Positions 17,419-26,423 are shown, counted from the first letter of the stretch. The stretch: 64,000 nucleotides of DNA from Deltaproteobacteria bacterium GWB2_55_19 (GCA_001797465.1 MGPQ01000001.1:109558-173557); one strand, 5' to 3'. The notes: generated by a model not told the origin, from the sequence alone. Numbers and translations: made by a program.

Positions 17419-17550
17419 CTGTTACTCTCCGACGATAGCGATGAAACGATTCTATCACCCGCATGGGGATTTGACAACCGCCGGACCTCTGCCGGATAAA
17501 CGCGCCAACTGTCCCTTGACCCATATTGGTTTGTATGTTAGCTTTTACGC

Positions 17551-18513
17551 ATGAAGATTATAGTCACTGGCGGCGCGGGTTTCATAGGCTCCCATCTGGT
17601 CGGAGAGCTCATTAAAAAAGGCGAGAGCGTAGTCGTCATCGACGACTTCAACGATTTTTACGACCCCGGCCTTAAAAGGGATAACGTGGCCATGTACGAT
17701 CGCGAGCCGCGCTTTAAACTCCGCGAGATGGATATAAGGGACAGGGCTGGGGTGGAGGCGATTTTCAGGGAAGAGTCGCCTGACGCCGTCTGCCACCTGG
17801 CCGCGCGGGCCGGGGTCAGGCCGTCGATAAATGACCCGTTCCTCTATGAAGAGGTCAATTGCCTCGGCACCTTGAACCTCCTTGACGCCGCACGGGCCGT
17901 GAATGTCAGGAACTTCGTATTCGCATCGTCGTCGTCCGTCTACGGCATAAACAGCAAGGTCCCGTTCTCGGAAGAAGACCCGATCACGTGCCCCATCTCC
18001 CCCTACGCCTCGACAAAGAGGGCCGGGGAGCTCATGAGCTACACATATTCCCATCTCTACGGGCTTAACGTCACGTGCCTGCGTTTCTTCACGGTCTACG
18101 GCGAGCGGGGGCGCCCCGACATGGCCGTCGCCAAGTTCACGAAGGCTGTCCGGGAAGGCAGAGAGATAGAGGTATACGGCGACGGCTCGGCCAGGAGGGA
18201 CTTCACCTACGTAGGCGACATACTGGACGGCGTAATGAGGTCCATTTACACGCCTTCGAGGTATGAGATAGTAAACATCGGGGGCGCTAACATGATAGAC
18301 GTCAACGGCCTCATCTCTCTTATCGAGAAAAACCTCGGTAAAAAGGCGGTTGTAAAATACTCCGAGACGGCGCCGGGCGACGTGCCCATTACCTACGCCG
18401 ACGTTACTAAGGCAAAAAGGCTCCTGGGGTTCGCCCCGAAGGTGAGGATAGACGAGGGGGTCGCGAGGTATGTTCGCTGGTTCCTGGAAAGGGAGGGCGC
18501 GATAAGCGCCTGA
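17551..18513 (+). CDS. NAD-dependent nucleotide-sugar epimerase (UDP-glucuronate/UDP-glucose 4-epimerase type)
   Basis: Extended SDR. Rossmann motif TGGAGFIGSHL at the N-terminus, Ser in SSSSVYG, catalytic YASTK, and FFTVYGERGRPDMA followed by RDFTYVGDILDG as in GalE and UDP-glucuronate epimerases. 320 aa. Starts ATG at 17551; the next gene begins 12 bases downstream. It may feed the polysaccharide locus 11 kb away; the exact sugar is not determinable. Confidence 0.85.
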   Translation: MKIIVTGGAGFIGSHLVGELIKKGESVVVIDDFNDFYDPGLKRDNVAMYDREPRFKLREMDIRDRAGVEAIFREESPDAVCHLAARAGVRPSINDPFLYEEVNCLGTLNLLDAARAVNVRNFVFASSSSVYGINSKVPFSEEDPITCPISPYASTKRAGELMSYTYSHLYGLNVTCLRFFTVYGERGRPDMAVAKFTKAVREGREIEVYGDGSARRDFTYVGDILDGVMRSIYTPSRYEIVNIGGANMIDVNGLISLIEKNLGKKAVVKYSETAPGDVPITYADVTKAKRLLGFAPKVRIDEGVARYVRWFLEREGAISA

Positions 18514-18525
18514 AGAGTATATAAA

Positions 18526-19581
18526 GTGAAGAAGACCTTCATAAAGGATTTAAAGGAAAAAGAGCAGGTCTCGGGCGCGTTCCTCGTAACCAAGAAGGAG
18601 TCCGGGGTCAGCAAGTCGGGGAAACCATATCTGAACATGAAGATAATGGATTCCACCGGCGAGTGCGAGGCACGGGTCTGGGAGGCCGCCGAGGAGATCG
18701 GCAGGGTATTCCAGAAAAACGACATCGTCTCCGTCAAGGGCTTCGCCGTCGCGTATCAGGGCGGGCTCCAGGTGAACATAACCTCCGTCTCCGCGCTCCC
18801 GGAGGACGCATACTCCATAAGGGACTTCCTCCCGGCATCGAAGAGGGAACCCGTTGTGATGGTCGTTGAGCTCGAATCCGTCATCAACGGGATGACCGAC
18901 AGGCACCTTAAGGCGCTCCTCCACTCCATCTTCAGCGACAAGGATATCCGGGACCGATTCATGACCGCCCCGGCGGCGAAAGCGATGCACCACCCGTATC
19001 TGGGCGGGCTCCTTGAGCACGTCCTTTCCATCTGCGGACTGGCGGATAAGGTCGTCGGCCACTATAAGGAAGGCATAAACAGGGACCTCCTCTTGACCGG
19101 CGCCATACTCCACGACATAGGGAAGATCTACGAGCTCTCCTACAAGAGGGGCTTCGACTACACCGACGAGGGGCGGCTGCTCGGCCATATAACCATCGGT
19201 GTCGAGCTGATTGATGAGCGGATAAGGCTCTTAAAGGATTTTCCCAGAGAGACCGCGGTACTACTTAAGCACATGCTTCTGAGCCACCACGGGCACCTTG
19301 AGTTCGGCTCTCCAAAGAGGCCGAAGACGATAGAAGCGATCATACTGTACTACCTCGACGACATGGACGCGAAGATAAACGCTGTAAAGACGCTCATAGA
19401 TGATGAGAGGGACTCTTCCAACTGGACCCCCTACCAGAGAATCTTCGAGCGTTACATCTTCAAGGGCGAGTTCAGGCCGGACGAGGCGCCGGTTGGGCCG
19501 CTTGAAGATAAGCGGAAAGATGAAAAACCAGGGGATAAGGCCGAAGGCGTCAAGAAGGACGACATCCCGAGCCTCTTTTAA
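18526..19581 (+). CDS. OB-fold/HD-domain 3'-5' exoribonuclease (YhaM-like)
   Basis: Begins with GTG (KKTFIKDLKEKEQVSG). Residues 1-95 form an OB-fold nucleic-acid-binding domain (LVTKKESGVSKSGKPYL). The HD metal-dependent hydrolase follows: KAMHHPYLGGLLEHVLS, GAILHDIGKIYEL, LLSHHG. The last 35 residues are charged. This is the YhaM family, which trims RNA or DNA 3' ends. 351 aa. Twelve bases after the epimerase. Confidence 0.85.
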   Translation: MKKTFIKDLKEKEQVSGAFLVTKKESGVSKSGKPYLNMKIMDSTGECEARVWEAAEEIGRVFQKNDIVSVKGFAVAYQGGLQVNITSVSALPEDAYSIRDFLPASKREPVVMVVELESVINGMTDRHLKALLHSIFSDKDIRDRFMTAPAAKAMHHPYLGGLLEHVLSICGLADKVVGHYKEGINRDLLLTGAILHDIGKIYELSYKRGFDYTDEGRLLGHITIGVELIDERIRLLKDFPRETAVLLKHMLLSHHGHLEFGSPKRPKTIEAIILYYLDDMDAKINAVKTLIDDERDSSNWTPYQRIFERYIFKGEFRPDEAPVGPLEDKRKDEKPGDKAEGVKKDDIPSLF

Positions 19582-19838
19582 AGACCCCTCCGGTCTTCCT
19601 GGCCCCGCCGTTCGGATACAAGCAAATGACAAAAGAGACCATGAGGCGCTCTGTCTGCTCGCGCCTGTATTATGGATACCCAGGGCCGCCAACAGGCTTA
19701 AGGCCATGAGTGAGAGCGTTCTGGCGTATCCATTTAGACAAGCTACGCGCCTTTTCTTCATGGACAGGCTCAGGCGGCCTGCAGACCGGGGAAAAGAGGC
19801 CGCGATTATCAGGCGCGCAAGGAGGGTCCGCTAGGGAT

Positions 19839-20567
19839 ATGCTTCAGATGAAGGGGATATTCAGGAACTGGCGGACGATTTCGGTCTCCACGGCCCTCTC
19901 CTGGTCGATGAAGGCCCTCATGGTCGCGCTCATCCCCAACGAGATATACAATGGCCAGTACCTTTTTTCCGCGGCCGCGGTTGCGGCCGTCTGCCTCTCG
20001 CTCGTCCCGTCCATTGTCCAGCGGAACTACCGTATAACGCTCCCGTTCGAGCTCGACTTTCTCATAACGCTCTCCCTCTTCCTCCACACCTTTCTGGGCG
20101 AGGGCATGGACTTCTACCAGAAGTACGAGATATGGGACCAGCTCCTCCACCTTTACGGCGGCGGGGTCGTCGCGCTCCTCGGCTTCGTCATTGTCTACAC
20201 CCTCCATTACACGAGGAAGGTCCGCCTCTCCATTCCGATGATAGGATTTTTCACGGTGATGTTCGCCATGGGCGTCGGCGGGCTATGGGAGATAGGGGAG
20301 TACTCTATCGACACGGTCTTCAACAAGCACACGCAGGACGGCCTCGACGACACGATGGTGGACATGATAGACGACCTCATAGGCGGGCTCGTAATAGCCT
20401 TCATCGGCATGATATACGTCAGGTATTCGAGACCTGAGGCCCGTGTAAGGCTCGCCAAGCCCCTGGGAGAGGTCTTCGGCCTCGGCTCCCGCATAGACAG
20501 GCTCATGCGGAGGATCACAAAGGCCGAGGAGAGGATAAGGAAGGCGAAAAACGGCAACAGGTACTGA
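19839..20567 (+). CDS. Integral membrane protein (DUF2238-like)
   Basis: About 242 aa with five or six hydrophobic helices, then a charged C-terminal tail (MRRITKAEERIRKAKNGNRY). The cores DQLLHLYGGGV and GLWEIGEYSIDTVFNKHTQD are typical of DUF2238, whose biochemical role is unknown. The ATG at 19839 is chosen over upstream in-frame codons because the 5' extension reads like non-coding DNA; the ATG at 19848 is also possible. Confidence 0.75.
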   Translation: MLQMKGIFRNWRTISVSTALSWSMKALMVALIPNEIYNGQYLFSAAAVAAVCLSLVPSIVQRNYRITLPFELDFLITLSLFLHTFLGEGMDFYQKYEIWDQLLHLYGGGVVALLGFVIVYTLHYTRKVRLSIPMIGFFTVMFAMGVGGLWEIGEYSIDTVFNKHTQDGLDDTMVDMIDDLIGGLVIAFIGMIYVRYSRPEARVRLAKPLGEVFGLGSRIDRLMRRITKAEERIRKAKNGNRY

Positions 20568-20648
20568 CCAAGCGCCCTTGGCGCGCCAGGCGGGCACACA
20601 CAATCTTTTTTAATCGAAAAAACTTTTATCAAAAAGACGATCGGAGGC

Positions 20649-20984
20649 ATGATGGAGACCTATTATAATCCCGAAGACCTTCAGAAGTTCTCGACCATAT
20701 CAGAAGGGGCCCCTCTGCTCTGGAAAAAGTTCAGCGAGTGGTACGGGGCGGTATTCGCCGAGGGTGCGCTTACGGAACGGGAGAAGGCGCTCATAGCGCT
20801 CGCCGTCGCCCACGCCGTCCAATGCCCTTACTGCATAGACGCCTACACTCAGGCGTGCCTTGAGAAGGGGTCGAACAAGGAGCAGATGACAGAGGCGGTC
20901 CACGTCGCCGCGGCCATAAAGGGCGGGGCCGCTCTCGTGCACGGCGTGCAGATGAAGAACGCCGCTGACAAGGTGGGGATGTAG
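20649..20984 (+). CDS. Carboxymuconolactone decarboxylase-family protein (arsenosugar biosynthesis-associated)
   Basis: AhpD-like fold with the redox CxxC motif AVQCPYCIDAYTQ at about residues 57-69 and the conserved AAAIKGGAALVHG. 111 aa. The stop abuts the arsS start directly (TAGATG). In many bacteria this protein type accompanies ArsS and ArsM; the redox role is inferred from the CxxC. Confidence 0.85.
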   Translation: MMETYYNPEDLQKFSTISEGAPLLWKKFSEWYGAVFAEGALTEREKALIALAVAHAVQCPYCIDAYTQACLEKGSNKEQMTEAVHVAAAIKGGAALVHGVQMKNAADKVGM

Positions 20985-21974
20985 ATGGAGGTTTCAGAAG
21001 CTTACAGGGACGCGCGGGACCCTTTTGAAAGGTCTCTTTCGGAGTCGAACCTATTCCCTCTGTTGAGCGAAGGGATATCCGTCTTTCAGATGAACATGGG
21101 CAGGGTCTGCAACCTCTCCTGCAGGCATTGCCACGTCGGCGCCGGCCCCGGAAGGACGGAGTCCATGCCGCCGCGCATAGTGGACGAATGCCTCCGGGTA
21201 ATTGAGAGGCAGGGATACCCCACGCTCGACATTACTGGCGGTGCGCCTGAGATGAACGGGAACTACAGGAGGCTCATAGAGTCGGCGGTGTCTTTAGGCG
21301 TCAGTGTAAAGACGAGGACGAACCTGACCATACTCGTGGAAGACGGCTACAGGGATTTACCGGCTTTTTTCGCGTTTAACAGGGTAGAGGTCGTGGCGTC
21401 GCTCCCGTACTTCAGCTCTGAGACTACCGACAGGCAGAGGGGGGCCGGGGTCTTCAACGCGTCCATTGAGGCGCTACGCGCCCTCAACTCAGTCGGCTAC
21501 GGGGTAGAAGGGAGCGGTCTTAAGCTTTTCCTCGTCTACAACCCGTGCGGCGCGTTCCTGCCGCCGTCACAGAGGGCGATAGAGGCGGACTTTAGAAGGG
21601 AATTGAAAAAGAAGTTCGGGGTCTCCTTTACCGGCCTATTTACCATAACCAACATGCCTGTGGGCAGGTTCCTCGACTTCCTGAACCTCTCCGGGAACTT
21701 CGTCAGCTACATGGAGAGGCTCAAATCCTCGTATAACCCCGAGGCCGCGGCTAACGTAATGTGCAGGAATACGATATCGGTTGCGTGGGACGGATCTTTG
21801 TACGACTGCGACTTCAACCAGATGCTGGGGTTGAAGTGCGCATCCGGCGTACCCGACCATATAAGGGACTTCGACCACGAGAGGTTATCTGTAAGGAGGA
21901 TCGTGACCGGCCTCCACTGCTACGGTTGCACCGCCGGCGCCGGGTCGAGCTGTACCGGCGCGGTAGTGAAGTGA
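20985..21974 (+). CDS. arsS: Arsenosugar biosynthesis radical SAM protein ArsS
   Basis: Radical SAM enzyme proposed to transfer a 5'-deoxyadenosyl group to methylated arsenic. The cluster motif is CNLSCRHCHVGAGPGR, then LDITGGAPEMN. The C-terminal half has NVMCRNTISVAWDGSLYDCD and CYGCTAGAGSSCTGA. Some relatives place selenocysteine in this family; here the positions are ordinary Cys codons. 329 aa. No arsM methyltransferase is adjacent, so substrate supply is unclear. Confidence 0.9.
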   Translation: MEVSEAYRDARDPFERSLSESNLFPLLSEGISVFQMNMGRVCNLSCRHCHVGAGPGRTESMPPRIVDECLRVIERQGYPTLDITGGAPEMNGNYRRLIESAVSLGVSVKTRTNLTILVEDGYRDLPAFFAFNRVEVVASLPYFSSETTDRQRGAGVFNASIEALRALNSVGYGVEGSGLKLFLVYNPCGAFLPPSQRAIEADFRRELKKKFGVSFTGLFTITNMPVGRFLDFLNLSGNFVSYMERLKSSYNPEAAANVMCRNTISVAWDGSLYDCDFNQMLGLKCASGVPDHIRDFDHERLSVRRIVTGLHCYGCTAGAGSSCTGAVVK

Positions 21975-22030
21975 GCGCCTCTTTCACCAAAAATACAAAG
22001 TGCCGGCCATCGGCAACGAGCGTCAAGGCA

Positions 22031-22080
22031 AAAAAAAAGAGGCTACACGCCTCCTCTTGCGATATTTATAGCCTCTTTTT
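22031..22080. terminator. Bidirectional terminator between convergent genes
   Basis: AAAAAGAGGCTA pairs with TAGCCTCTTTTT across a loop of about 24 bases that contains a smaller structure. The arms end in A and T runs, so it can stop arsS from the left and the small gene at 22101-22214 from the right. Confidence 0.7.
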
Positions 22081-22100
22081 CTCTTCCCTGTCCTGGATGC

Positions 22101-22214
22101 TTAAAAGAGTACAATCCCTCCGATAAGCATCGCAAGCGTCAGGATGATGGTAATTGCGAGATGAACTTCATAGCCATGTCTCATCTCTGGGTCATGCCAG
22201 TTAACGGTCGCCAT
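22101..22214 (-). CDS. 37-residue single-TM small protein
   Basis: MATVNWHDPEMRHGYEVHL is followed by one hydrophobic helix, AITIILTLAMLIGGIVLF, at the C-terminus. A GAGAAGGGGG ribosome-binding site precedes the ATG and a perfect TATAAT lies 24 bases upstream of it; a terminator follows. The acidic and His-rich head with a C-terminal membrane helix resembles small accessory subunits of membrane complexes, but no family is recognised. Confidence 0.65.
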   Translation of the reverse strand: MATVNWHDPEMRHGYEVHLAITIILTLAMLIGGIVLF

Positions 22215-22237
22215 CGTCGTCACCCCCTTCTCTATTC

Positions 22238-22243
22238 ATTATA
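22238..22243 (-). promoter_or_regulatory. TATAAT -10 box for the 37-residue gene
   Basis: Minus-strand TATAAT at 22243-22238; the -35 region (CTGAAT, 17-base spacer) is weak. Confidence 0.5.
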
Positions 22244-22423
22244 GCACAAAGGCTGGATCGATTCAGGGGGAGGGCTGTAATAAAAAATAATTAAAAATCA
22301 AATAGTTACAAGGATATTATTGTTGCGGGTTTGACGGGCTGGAACAGTCCGGCAGGGAGAGCGAGCCATTCGGATGGATGGACTGAAGGCAAGTCAGCGG
22401 CAAGGCCCGGATAAATCAGCAGG

Positions 22424-23746
22424 TCAGGCCTGTCCCGCATTCGCGACGATTACCATGTCCCTGCCGTTGGTCTTTGCCGAGTAGAGCGCCTTGTCAGCCG
22501 CCTCGATAAGGCCGTCAGGGGAAAGGCCGTTCTCGGGATAGGCCGCTACCCCCATAGATAAAGACACCGGCCCGAGCGCCTGCCCGTTGTGGCGGAGGTT
22601 CAGGTACTTGACCTCGTCCCTGATCTTTTCCGCCCTCTTCCCCGACATCTCAAGCGAGGCGTCCGGGAGTATTATAAGGAACTCCTCTCCGCCGTACCTG
22701 CAGACCACGTCCTCTTTCCGGGTCTGGTTCTTTAAGAACACGCCAAGCTCCCTCAAGACCGAATCCCCGGCGTCGTGGCCGAATGTGTCGTTGAAGTGTT
22801 TGAAGTGGTCGAGGTCTATCATGACGAGGCCGAGCGGGTTCTGGCGCCTTGCCGCCCGGTGTAGTTCCCTTTCGAGCGTGACCCCCATGTAGCGCCTGTT
22901 GAAGAGCCCGGTGAGCGGGTCCCTTACGGACTGCACGCGGAGTGCCTCCGTGAGTTTGAGGTTGGCGAGCGCCAGAGCCACCTGCTTCGAGGCCGTAAGC
23001 GCGAGCTGTCTTTTGGATTCTGTCAGCCTGTCGCTCTCGAACTGGAGGAAGTAGACCCCGAGAGCCTCGCCGTGCGCCTGCAAAGGCACGCAGAGGTAGT
23101 CGCCCTTGCCTGCCGAAAGGAGGCTCTTGCACGGGAAACCCGTCTTGTCCTGCTTGAGTATGTTGACTTGTCCACGCCTGAGGGTCCAGCACTCCTCGGG
23201 GTTGCAGGCCTCGGGCCTGCAGGCGGGCTCCCGGCCGCCCCAGTTCACGGAAGTTTCCGAGAAGTTCCTCGATGGCGAGAGTATCATGAGCGAGCCGGAG
23301 GAACCCGGCAGGAGGGCCGTCGAGGACCTGCCTATTATCCCGTAGGCCTCCTCGAAGTCGCTGGAGCTCTGGAGGAGGTCGTCCATCTCTGCTAATAGCG
23401 CGCTCGCCCTGCTCTTCTCCTGGAGCTCGTCCATGGCCTTTAAAAGCTCGGCGTTCGAGACCTTCAGGGAATCCTCCGCCTCCCGGCGCTTCTTTATGTC
23501 CCTTATGAGGGGGCTGAAGATCGAGTAGTGGAGGACCGGAAAGACGAGGAGGCCGACAAGGAGCGAATCCACCACCGCGCTCGCGTAGAGCCCCATGTCA
23601 GGCAGGCGCGGTATTACGAATATCATAAGGAGCGACTCTATCGCTATGATGTACGCGAGGGTTATCGCAAGGAAGTGGTGTGGTTTATATTTGGAGGTGT
23701 TATTTTCTTTCAAGGCTGAAGGCGTTCTCCACGGCGCTGCGGACAA
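22424..23746 (-). CDS. Membrane-anchored GAF-GGDEF diguanylate cyclase
   Basis: Makes the second messenger c-di-GMP. Two TM helices at about residues 25-80, a short coiled coil, a GAF-like sensory domain (about 110-270, with Cys-rich REPACRPEACNPEECW that may bind a metal or cofactor), then GGDEF: RDPLTGLFNRRY, MIDLDHFKHFNDTFGHDAGD and active site RYGGEEF. 440 aa if it starts at the TTG at 23746; a TTG at 23713 is an alternative. A Cys-rich GAF suggests redox or metal sensing (inference). Confidence 0.9.
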   Translation of the reverse strand: MSAAPWRTPSALKENNTSKYKPHHFLAITLAYIIAIESLLMIFVIPRLPDMGLYASAVVDSLLVGLLVFPVLHYSIFSPLIRDIKKRREAEDSLKVSNAELLKAMDELQEKSRASALLAEMDDLLQSSSDFEEAYGIIGRSSTALLPGSSGSLMILSPSRNFSETSVNWGGREPACRPEACNPEECWTLRRGQVNILKQDKTGFPCKSLLSAGKGDYLCVPLQAHGEALGVYFLQFESDRLTESKRQLALTASKQVALALANLKLTEALRVQSVRDPLTGLFNRRYMGVTLERELHRAARRQNPLGLVMIDLDHFKHFNDTFGHDAGDSVLRELGVFLKNQTRKEDVVCRYGGEEFLIILPDASLEMSGKRAEKIRDEVKYLNLRHNGQALGPVSLSMGVAAYPENGLSPDGLIEAADKALYSAKTNGRDMVIVANAGQA

Positions 23747-23823
23747 ATTTACATTTTTTCGGGGAGGATGTCAATGGTGAGACGGGAACTGGAAAGGAAT
23801 AATTAAAAAAGGCAGGCTCGTTT

Positions 23824-24171
23824 TCAGAACTTCGCGTGCTTGTACTTCCCTATAAGGAACCTCTGCTCGGAGATGATGGTCTTGAAGGGGATGCGCGTCT
23901 TGAAAAGGAGGATGAACTCCGCCCCCGGGCGAAAGAGCCTTGTCACGTCGCCTATGACGGGCGAGGCTATTCCGCAGGTGAGCCTTATGGTGCCTCTCAA
24001 CTCCTGGCCCAGCTCGATCGTCATTGCATTGCCGCCGACGAGCTTCGCGCTCTTCTCGCTTATGTTGAGGACCTTGTATTCGGCCTCCCCGCTATTGAAG
24101 ACCGGGAGGTCCTTCGAGGGGTACTCAATCCTGTAGCACTCCCTCGAATTTGATCCTTTGTAGTCGGACAT
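23824..24171 (-). CDS. PilZ-domain protein
   Basis: SRECYRIEYPSKDLPVF and VLNISEKSAKLV give the PilZ pattern for c-di-GMP binding, though the RxxxR motif is only partly matched. About 115 aa from the ATG at 24171; the frame opens upstream to 24249, but that stretch is AT-rich and promoter-like. It lies directly downstream of the diguanylate cyclase on the same strand, so it may be a c-di-GMP effector. Confidence 0.7.
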   Translation of the reverse strand: MSDYKGSNSRECYRIEYPSKDLPVFNSGEAEYKVLNISEKSAKLVGGNAMTIELGQELRGTIRLTCGIASPVIGDVTRLFRPGAEFILLFKTRIPFKTIISEQRFLIGKYKHAKF

Positions 24172-24297
24172 TGGGACCCTGTTTTTTTTATTCGCGACAT
24201 TTATATCATAAAATTGTTCGGAAAGTAATACTAAAGAATCGAGTACCATTCCGGCAACCGCGCCTGAAAGGCGGCCCGTCTCATCAGCCCCCGCGCG

Positions 24298-24879
24298 CTA
24301 CTGTTTCAGGGCCGTGCCATCTTCCCTTATCGCCTCCACCTGGATGAGGAGCCTTACCTCGTCGCTGACGGCTGGTATCGCGTAAATCATCCCGAACTCC
24401 GACCTCTTAAGCGTGGCTGAGGCGTCCGCGCCGCATACGTACTTCTTTGTCATCGGGTGGACCCTGCAACTGAAGGACGAGATGGAAAGCGTCAGGGGCC
24501 TGGTTACGCCCAGGAGGGTTATCTCGCCTTCGACGCTCTTGAGGTCCTCTCCCTTGAATGCGACGCTCGTCGATTTAAAGGTTATCTTCTGGAACTTCTC
24601 CACGTTGAAGAAGTCCTCGGCCCTCATGTGCTTCTCAAGCTCGGCAAGCCCCGTGTTCACGGTTGTCGCGTCTATCTCAAGCTCGACCGAGCCTGTTTTA
24701 GCGACGCGGTCGAGGGTTATCTTACCGCTCGTCGAGTTGAACCGCCCCCTCTGGGTCGAAAGTCCCATGTGGCTCACTTCGAAGCTCGGGAACGTGTGCC
24801 TGGGGTCGATTGTGAAGTCCTCGGCGAACGCGGGTGTAGCGAGAAACAGGACGGAAAGACAGAAGAGCAGTTTTTTCAT
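24298..24879 (-). CDS. yceI: YceI-family periplasmic protein (second paralogue)
   Basis: Lipocalin-like isoprenoid-binding periplasmic protein. Signal peptide MKKLLFCLSVLFLATPAFA with AGGAGG just upstream decides the start at 24879. The DPRHTFPSFEVSHMG signature and LLGVTRPLTLSI are typical. 193 aa. It follows another yceI gene and cytochrome b561, the usual YceI-YceJ pairing. Confidence 0.9.
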   Translation of the reverse strand: MKKLLFCLSVLFLATPAFAEDFTIDPRHTFPSFEVSHMGLSTQRGRFNSTSGKITLDRVAKTGSVELEIDATTVNTGLAELEKHMRAEDFFNVEKFQKITFKSTSVAFKGEDLKSVEGEITLLGVTRPLTLSISSFSCRVHPMTKKYVCGADASATLKRSEFGMIYAIPAVSDEVRLLIQVEAIREDGTALKQ

Positions 24880-24893
24880 AAGACCTCCTTTGG

Positions 24894-25454
24894 TCATTTT
24901 TTTCCCGTAGCCGTAAGAAGGAGCCTGAAGCGCACCTCTACCTTGTCGTCAACTGTGCCGGTGTCGGCCCAGGGGCCTTCGCCTATCGAGAAGTCGAGAC
25001 GGTTTATGGCGAAGGCGCCCTCGAAGAGCCAGAGGCCGCCTTCCTTTTTGACTGTAACCGGGGCGATGACGTCGCGGGTCCGACCCTTTATCGTCATCTT
25101 CCCGGCTACCTCGTATCTCCCTGGGCCGAGTTCCTTCAGGGACGTTGACAAGAACCATGCCTTCGGGTGGCCTTTCACGTCGAACCAGGGCTTGCGCTTT
25201 ATCTCGACGGTCCCGTCGTCGGACCCCGCGTCCACTTCGTCCATGTATATGGTTATGGAGGCGCTGCCTTTTCCGGCGTCCTTAGGGTCGAAGCGTACGT
25301 CGGCGTCGAACCTCTTGAAGCTCCCCGCAACGGGCACGCCCATCTGCCTTGTAGCGAAGCCTATCGAGCTCTTATCCTTGACGACAGGCGCGGAGAAAAG
25401 CGCGCCGGGGATGAATATGAGCATCGTCAGGACGAGCGCAACGAGCCGTTTCAC
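24894..25454 (-). CDS. yceI: YceI-family periplasmic protein (first paralogue)
   Basis: Signal peptide MKRLVALVLTMLIFIPGALF, then DKSSIGFATRQMGVPVAGSF, a divergent form of the YceI front strand, and MTIKGRTRDVIAPVTV. 186 aa. It overlaps the cytochrome b561 stop by 4 bases and precedes the second yceI by 14. The two paralogues differ strongly, so they are old duplicates or serve different ligands. Confidence 0.88.
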   Translation of the reverse strand: MKRLVALVLTMLIFIPGALFSAPVVKDKSSIGFATRQMGVPVAGSFKRFDADVRFDPKDAGKGSASITIYMDEVDAGSDDGTVEIKRKPWFDVKGHPKAWFLSTSLKELGPGRYEVAGKMTIKGRTRDVIAPVTVKKEGGLWLFEGAFAINRLDFSIGEGPWADTGTVDDKVEVRFRLLLTATGKK

Positions 25455-26017
25455 TTGCGGCCCTTGAGGCCTATCATGCGCCTCAGTATATCGTCTTTGT
25501 CGATGAAGTGGTGCTTCATCGCCGCGCCGGCGTGGGCTATGACCAGCAGGAGGAGCGCGTGGTTAAGCTGTTCGTGTACCTCCTCAAGGAGTTCTGAGAG
25601 CTCATTGTTTTTTGCGAGGAGGTCGGGTATGGGAATGACCCCAAGGTATATTGTCTGGAAGCCGTGGGCAGAGCTTCCAAGCCACCCCGCAAGAGGTATT
25701 ATGAATATGAGCGCGTATAGTAAAGCGTGCGCGGCCTTTGCCGCGAAACGTTCCCAGGAAGGCATCCCGGCAGGGAAAGGCGGGGGCGCGTGGAAGGCCC
25801 TCCAGGCGAGCCTTATTATCGTGAGCGCGAAGACCGTAACGCCGAGCCACTTGTGATAGGAGTAGAGCCGGAGCTTCATTGGAGATACGGCGAGGTCCCC
25901 CATGTACTCACCGAGCGCGAAATTGGCGACTATAAGCGTTGCTACCACCCAGTGGAGAAAGATAGCCGTCCACGTCCACCTGTCGTTGCCCACATGCCCT
26001 CCATTGGCGTCTTTCAT
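25451..26017 (-). CDS. Cytochrome b561 family di-heme membrane protein
   Basis: Four TM helices with heme-ligand His in FLHWVVATLIV, YSYHKWLGV, AHALLYALIFI and HEQLNHALLLLVIAHAG. 188 aa from the ATG at 26017. First gene of the three-gene cytb561-yceI-yceI operon; in E. coli yceJ-yceI have the same order. Transfers electrons within the inner membrane; the partner is unknown. Confidence 0.9.
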   Translation of the reverse strand: MKDANGGHVGNDRWTWTAIFLHWVVATLIVANFALGEYMGDLAVSPMKLRLYSYHKWLGVTVFALTIIRLAWRAFHAPPPFPAGMPSWERFAAKAAHALLYALIFIIPLAGWLGSSAHGFQTIYLGVIPIPDLLAKNNELSELLEEVHEQLNHALLLLVIAHAGAAMKHHFIDKDDILRRMIGLKGRK

Positions 26018-26201
26018 AGACAAATAACCCACAGGACGGCCGATTTTGTCAAGTTGATTGTTTTATGCGCGTGCAAGGCAAACAGGCACGGCAAAGGTCT
26101 GGGGATATCATTCGACAGCGCATGAAAGCCGCGCCTAAAAGGTGTATAATATGGGTAGAGATTTTGCAGGCCGGTTTTTCACCTCGGAAGGGGGTGGGGT
26201 T

Positions 26202-26423
26202 ATGATAAGGGCTACCGGCTATATCCATAAAGTAGAGACTTCGGGGGAAAGGACGATTTTTGTACTGACGGTCATGCTATTGGCCGCTGTGCTGGCCCTC
26301 CCGATGTGGGGTCTTTTCGTTCTCCTGCTCGATTTCACCATCGTCTTTCTGCCGGTTCTCGCGGCCTTCGCGCTTGCTGTTTTGATTGCGAGGGCGTTAA
26401 GGCGGAGGGCAAGGCATGTCTGA
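26202..26423 (+). CDS. Small membrane protein (73 aa, two TM)
   Basis: MIRATGYIHKVETSGERTIF, then two hydrophobic helices and a basic end (RALRRRARHV). A purine-rich stretch (GGAAGGGGGTGGGG) precedes the ATG. No family recognised; codon use fits the neighbours. Divergent from cytochrome b561. Confidence 0.55.
   Translation: MIRATGYIHKVETSGERTIFVLTVMLLAAVLALPMWGLFVLLLDFTIVFLPVLAAFALAVLIARALRRRARHV

Noticed and set aside
19261..19761. 166-codon minus-strand frame with a hydrophobic N-terminus
   Set aside because: Mostly antisense to the OB/HD nuclease gene and the rest lacks an RBS; no recognisable domain.
20985..21974. Selenocysteine form of ArsS
   Set aside because: No in-frame TGA; the expected positions are Cys codons and no SECIS-like need arises.
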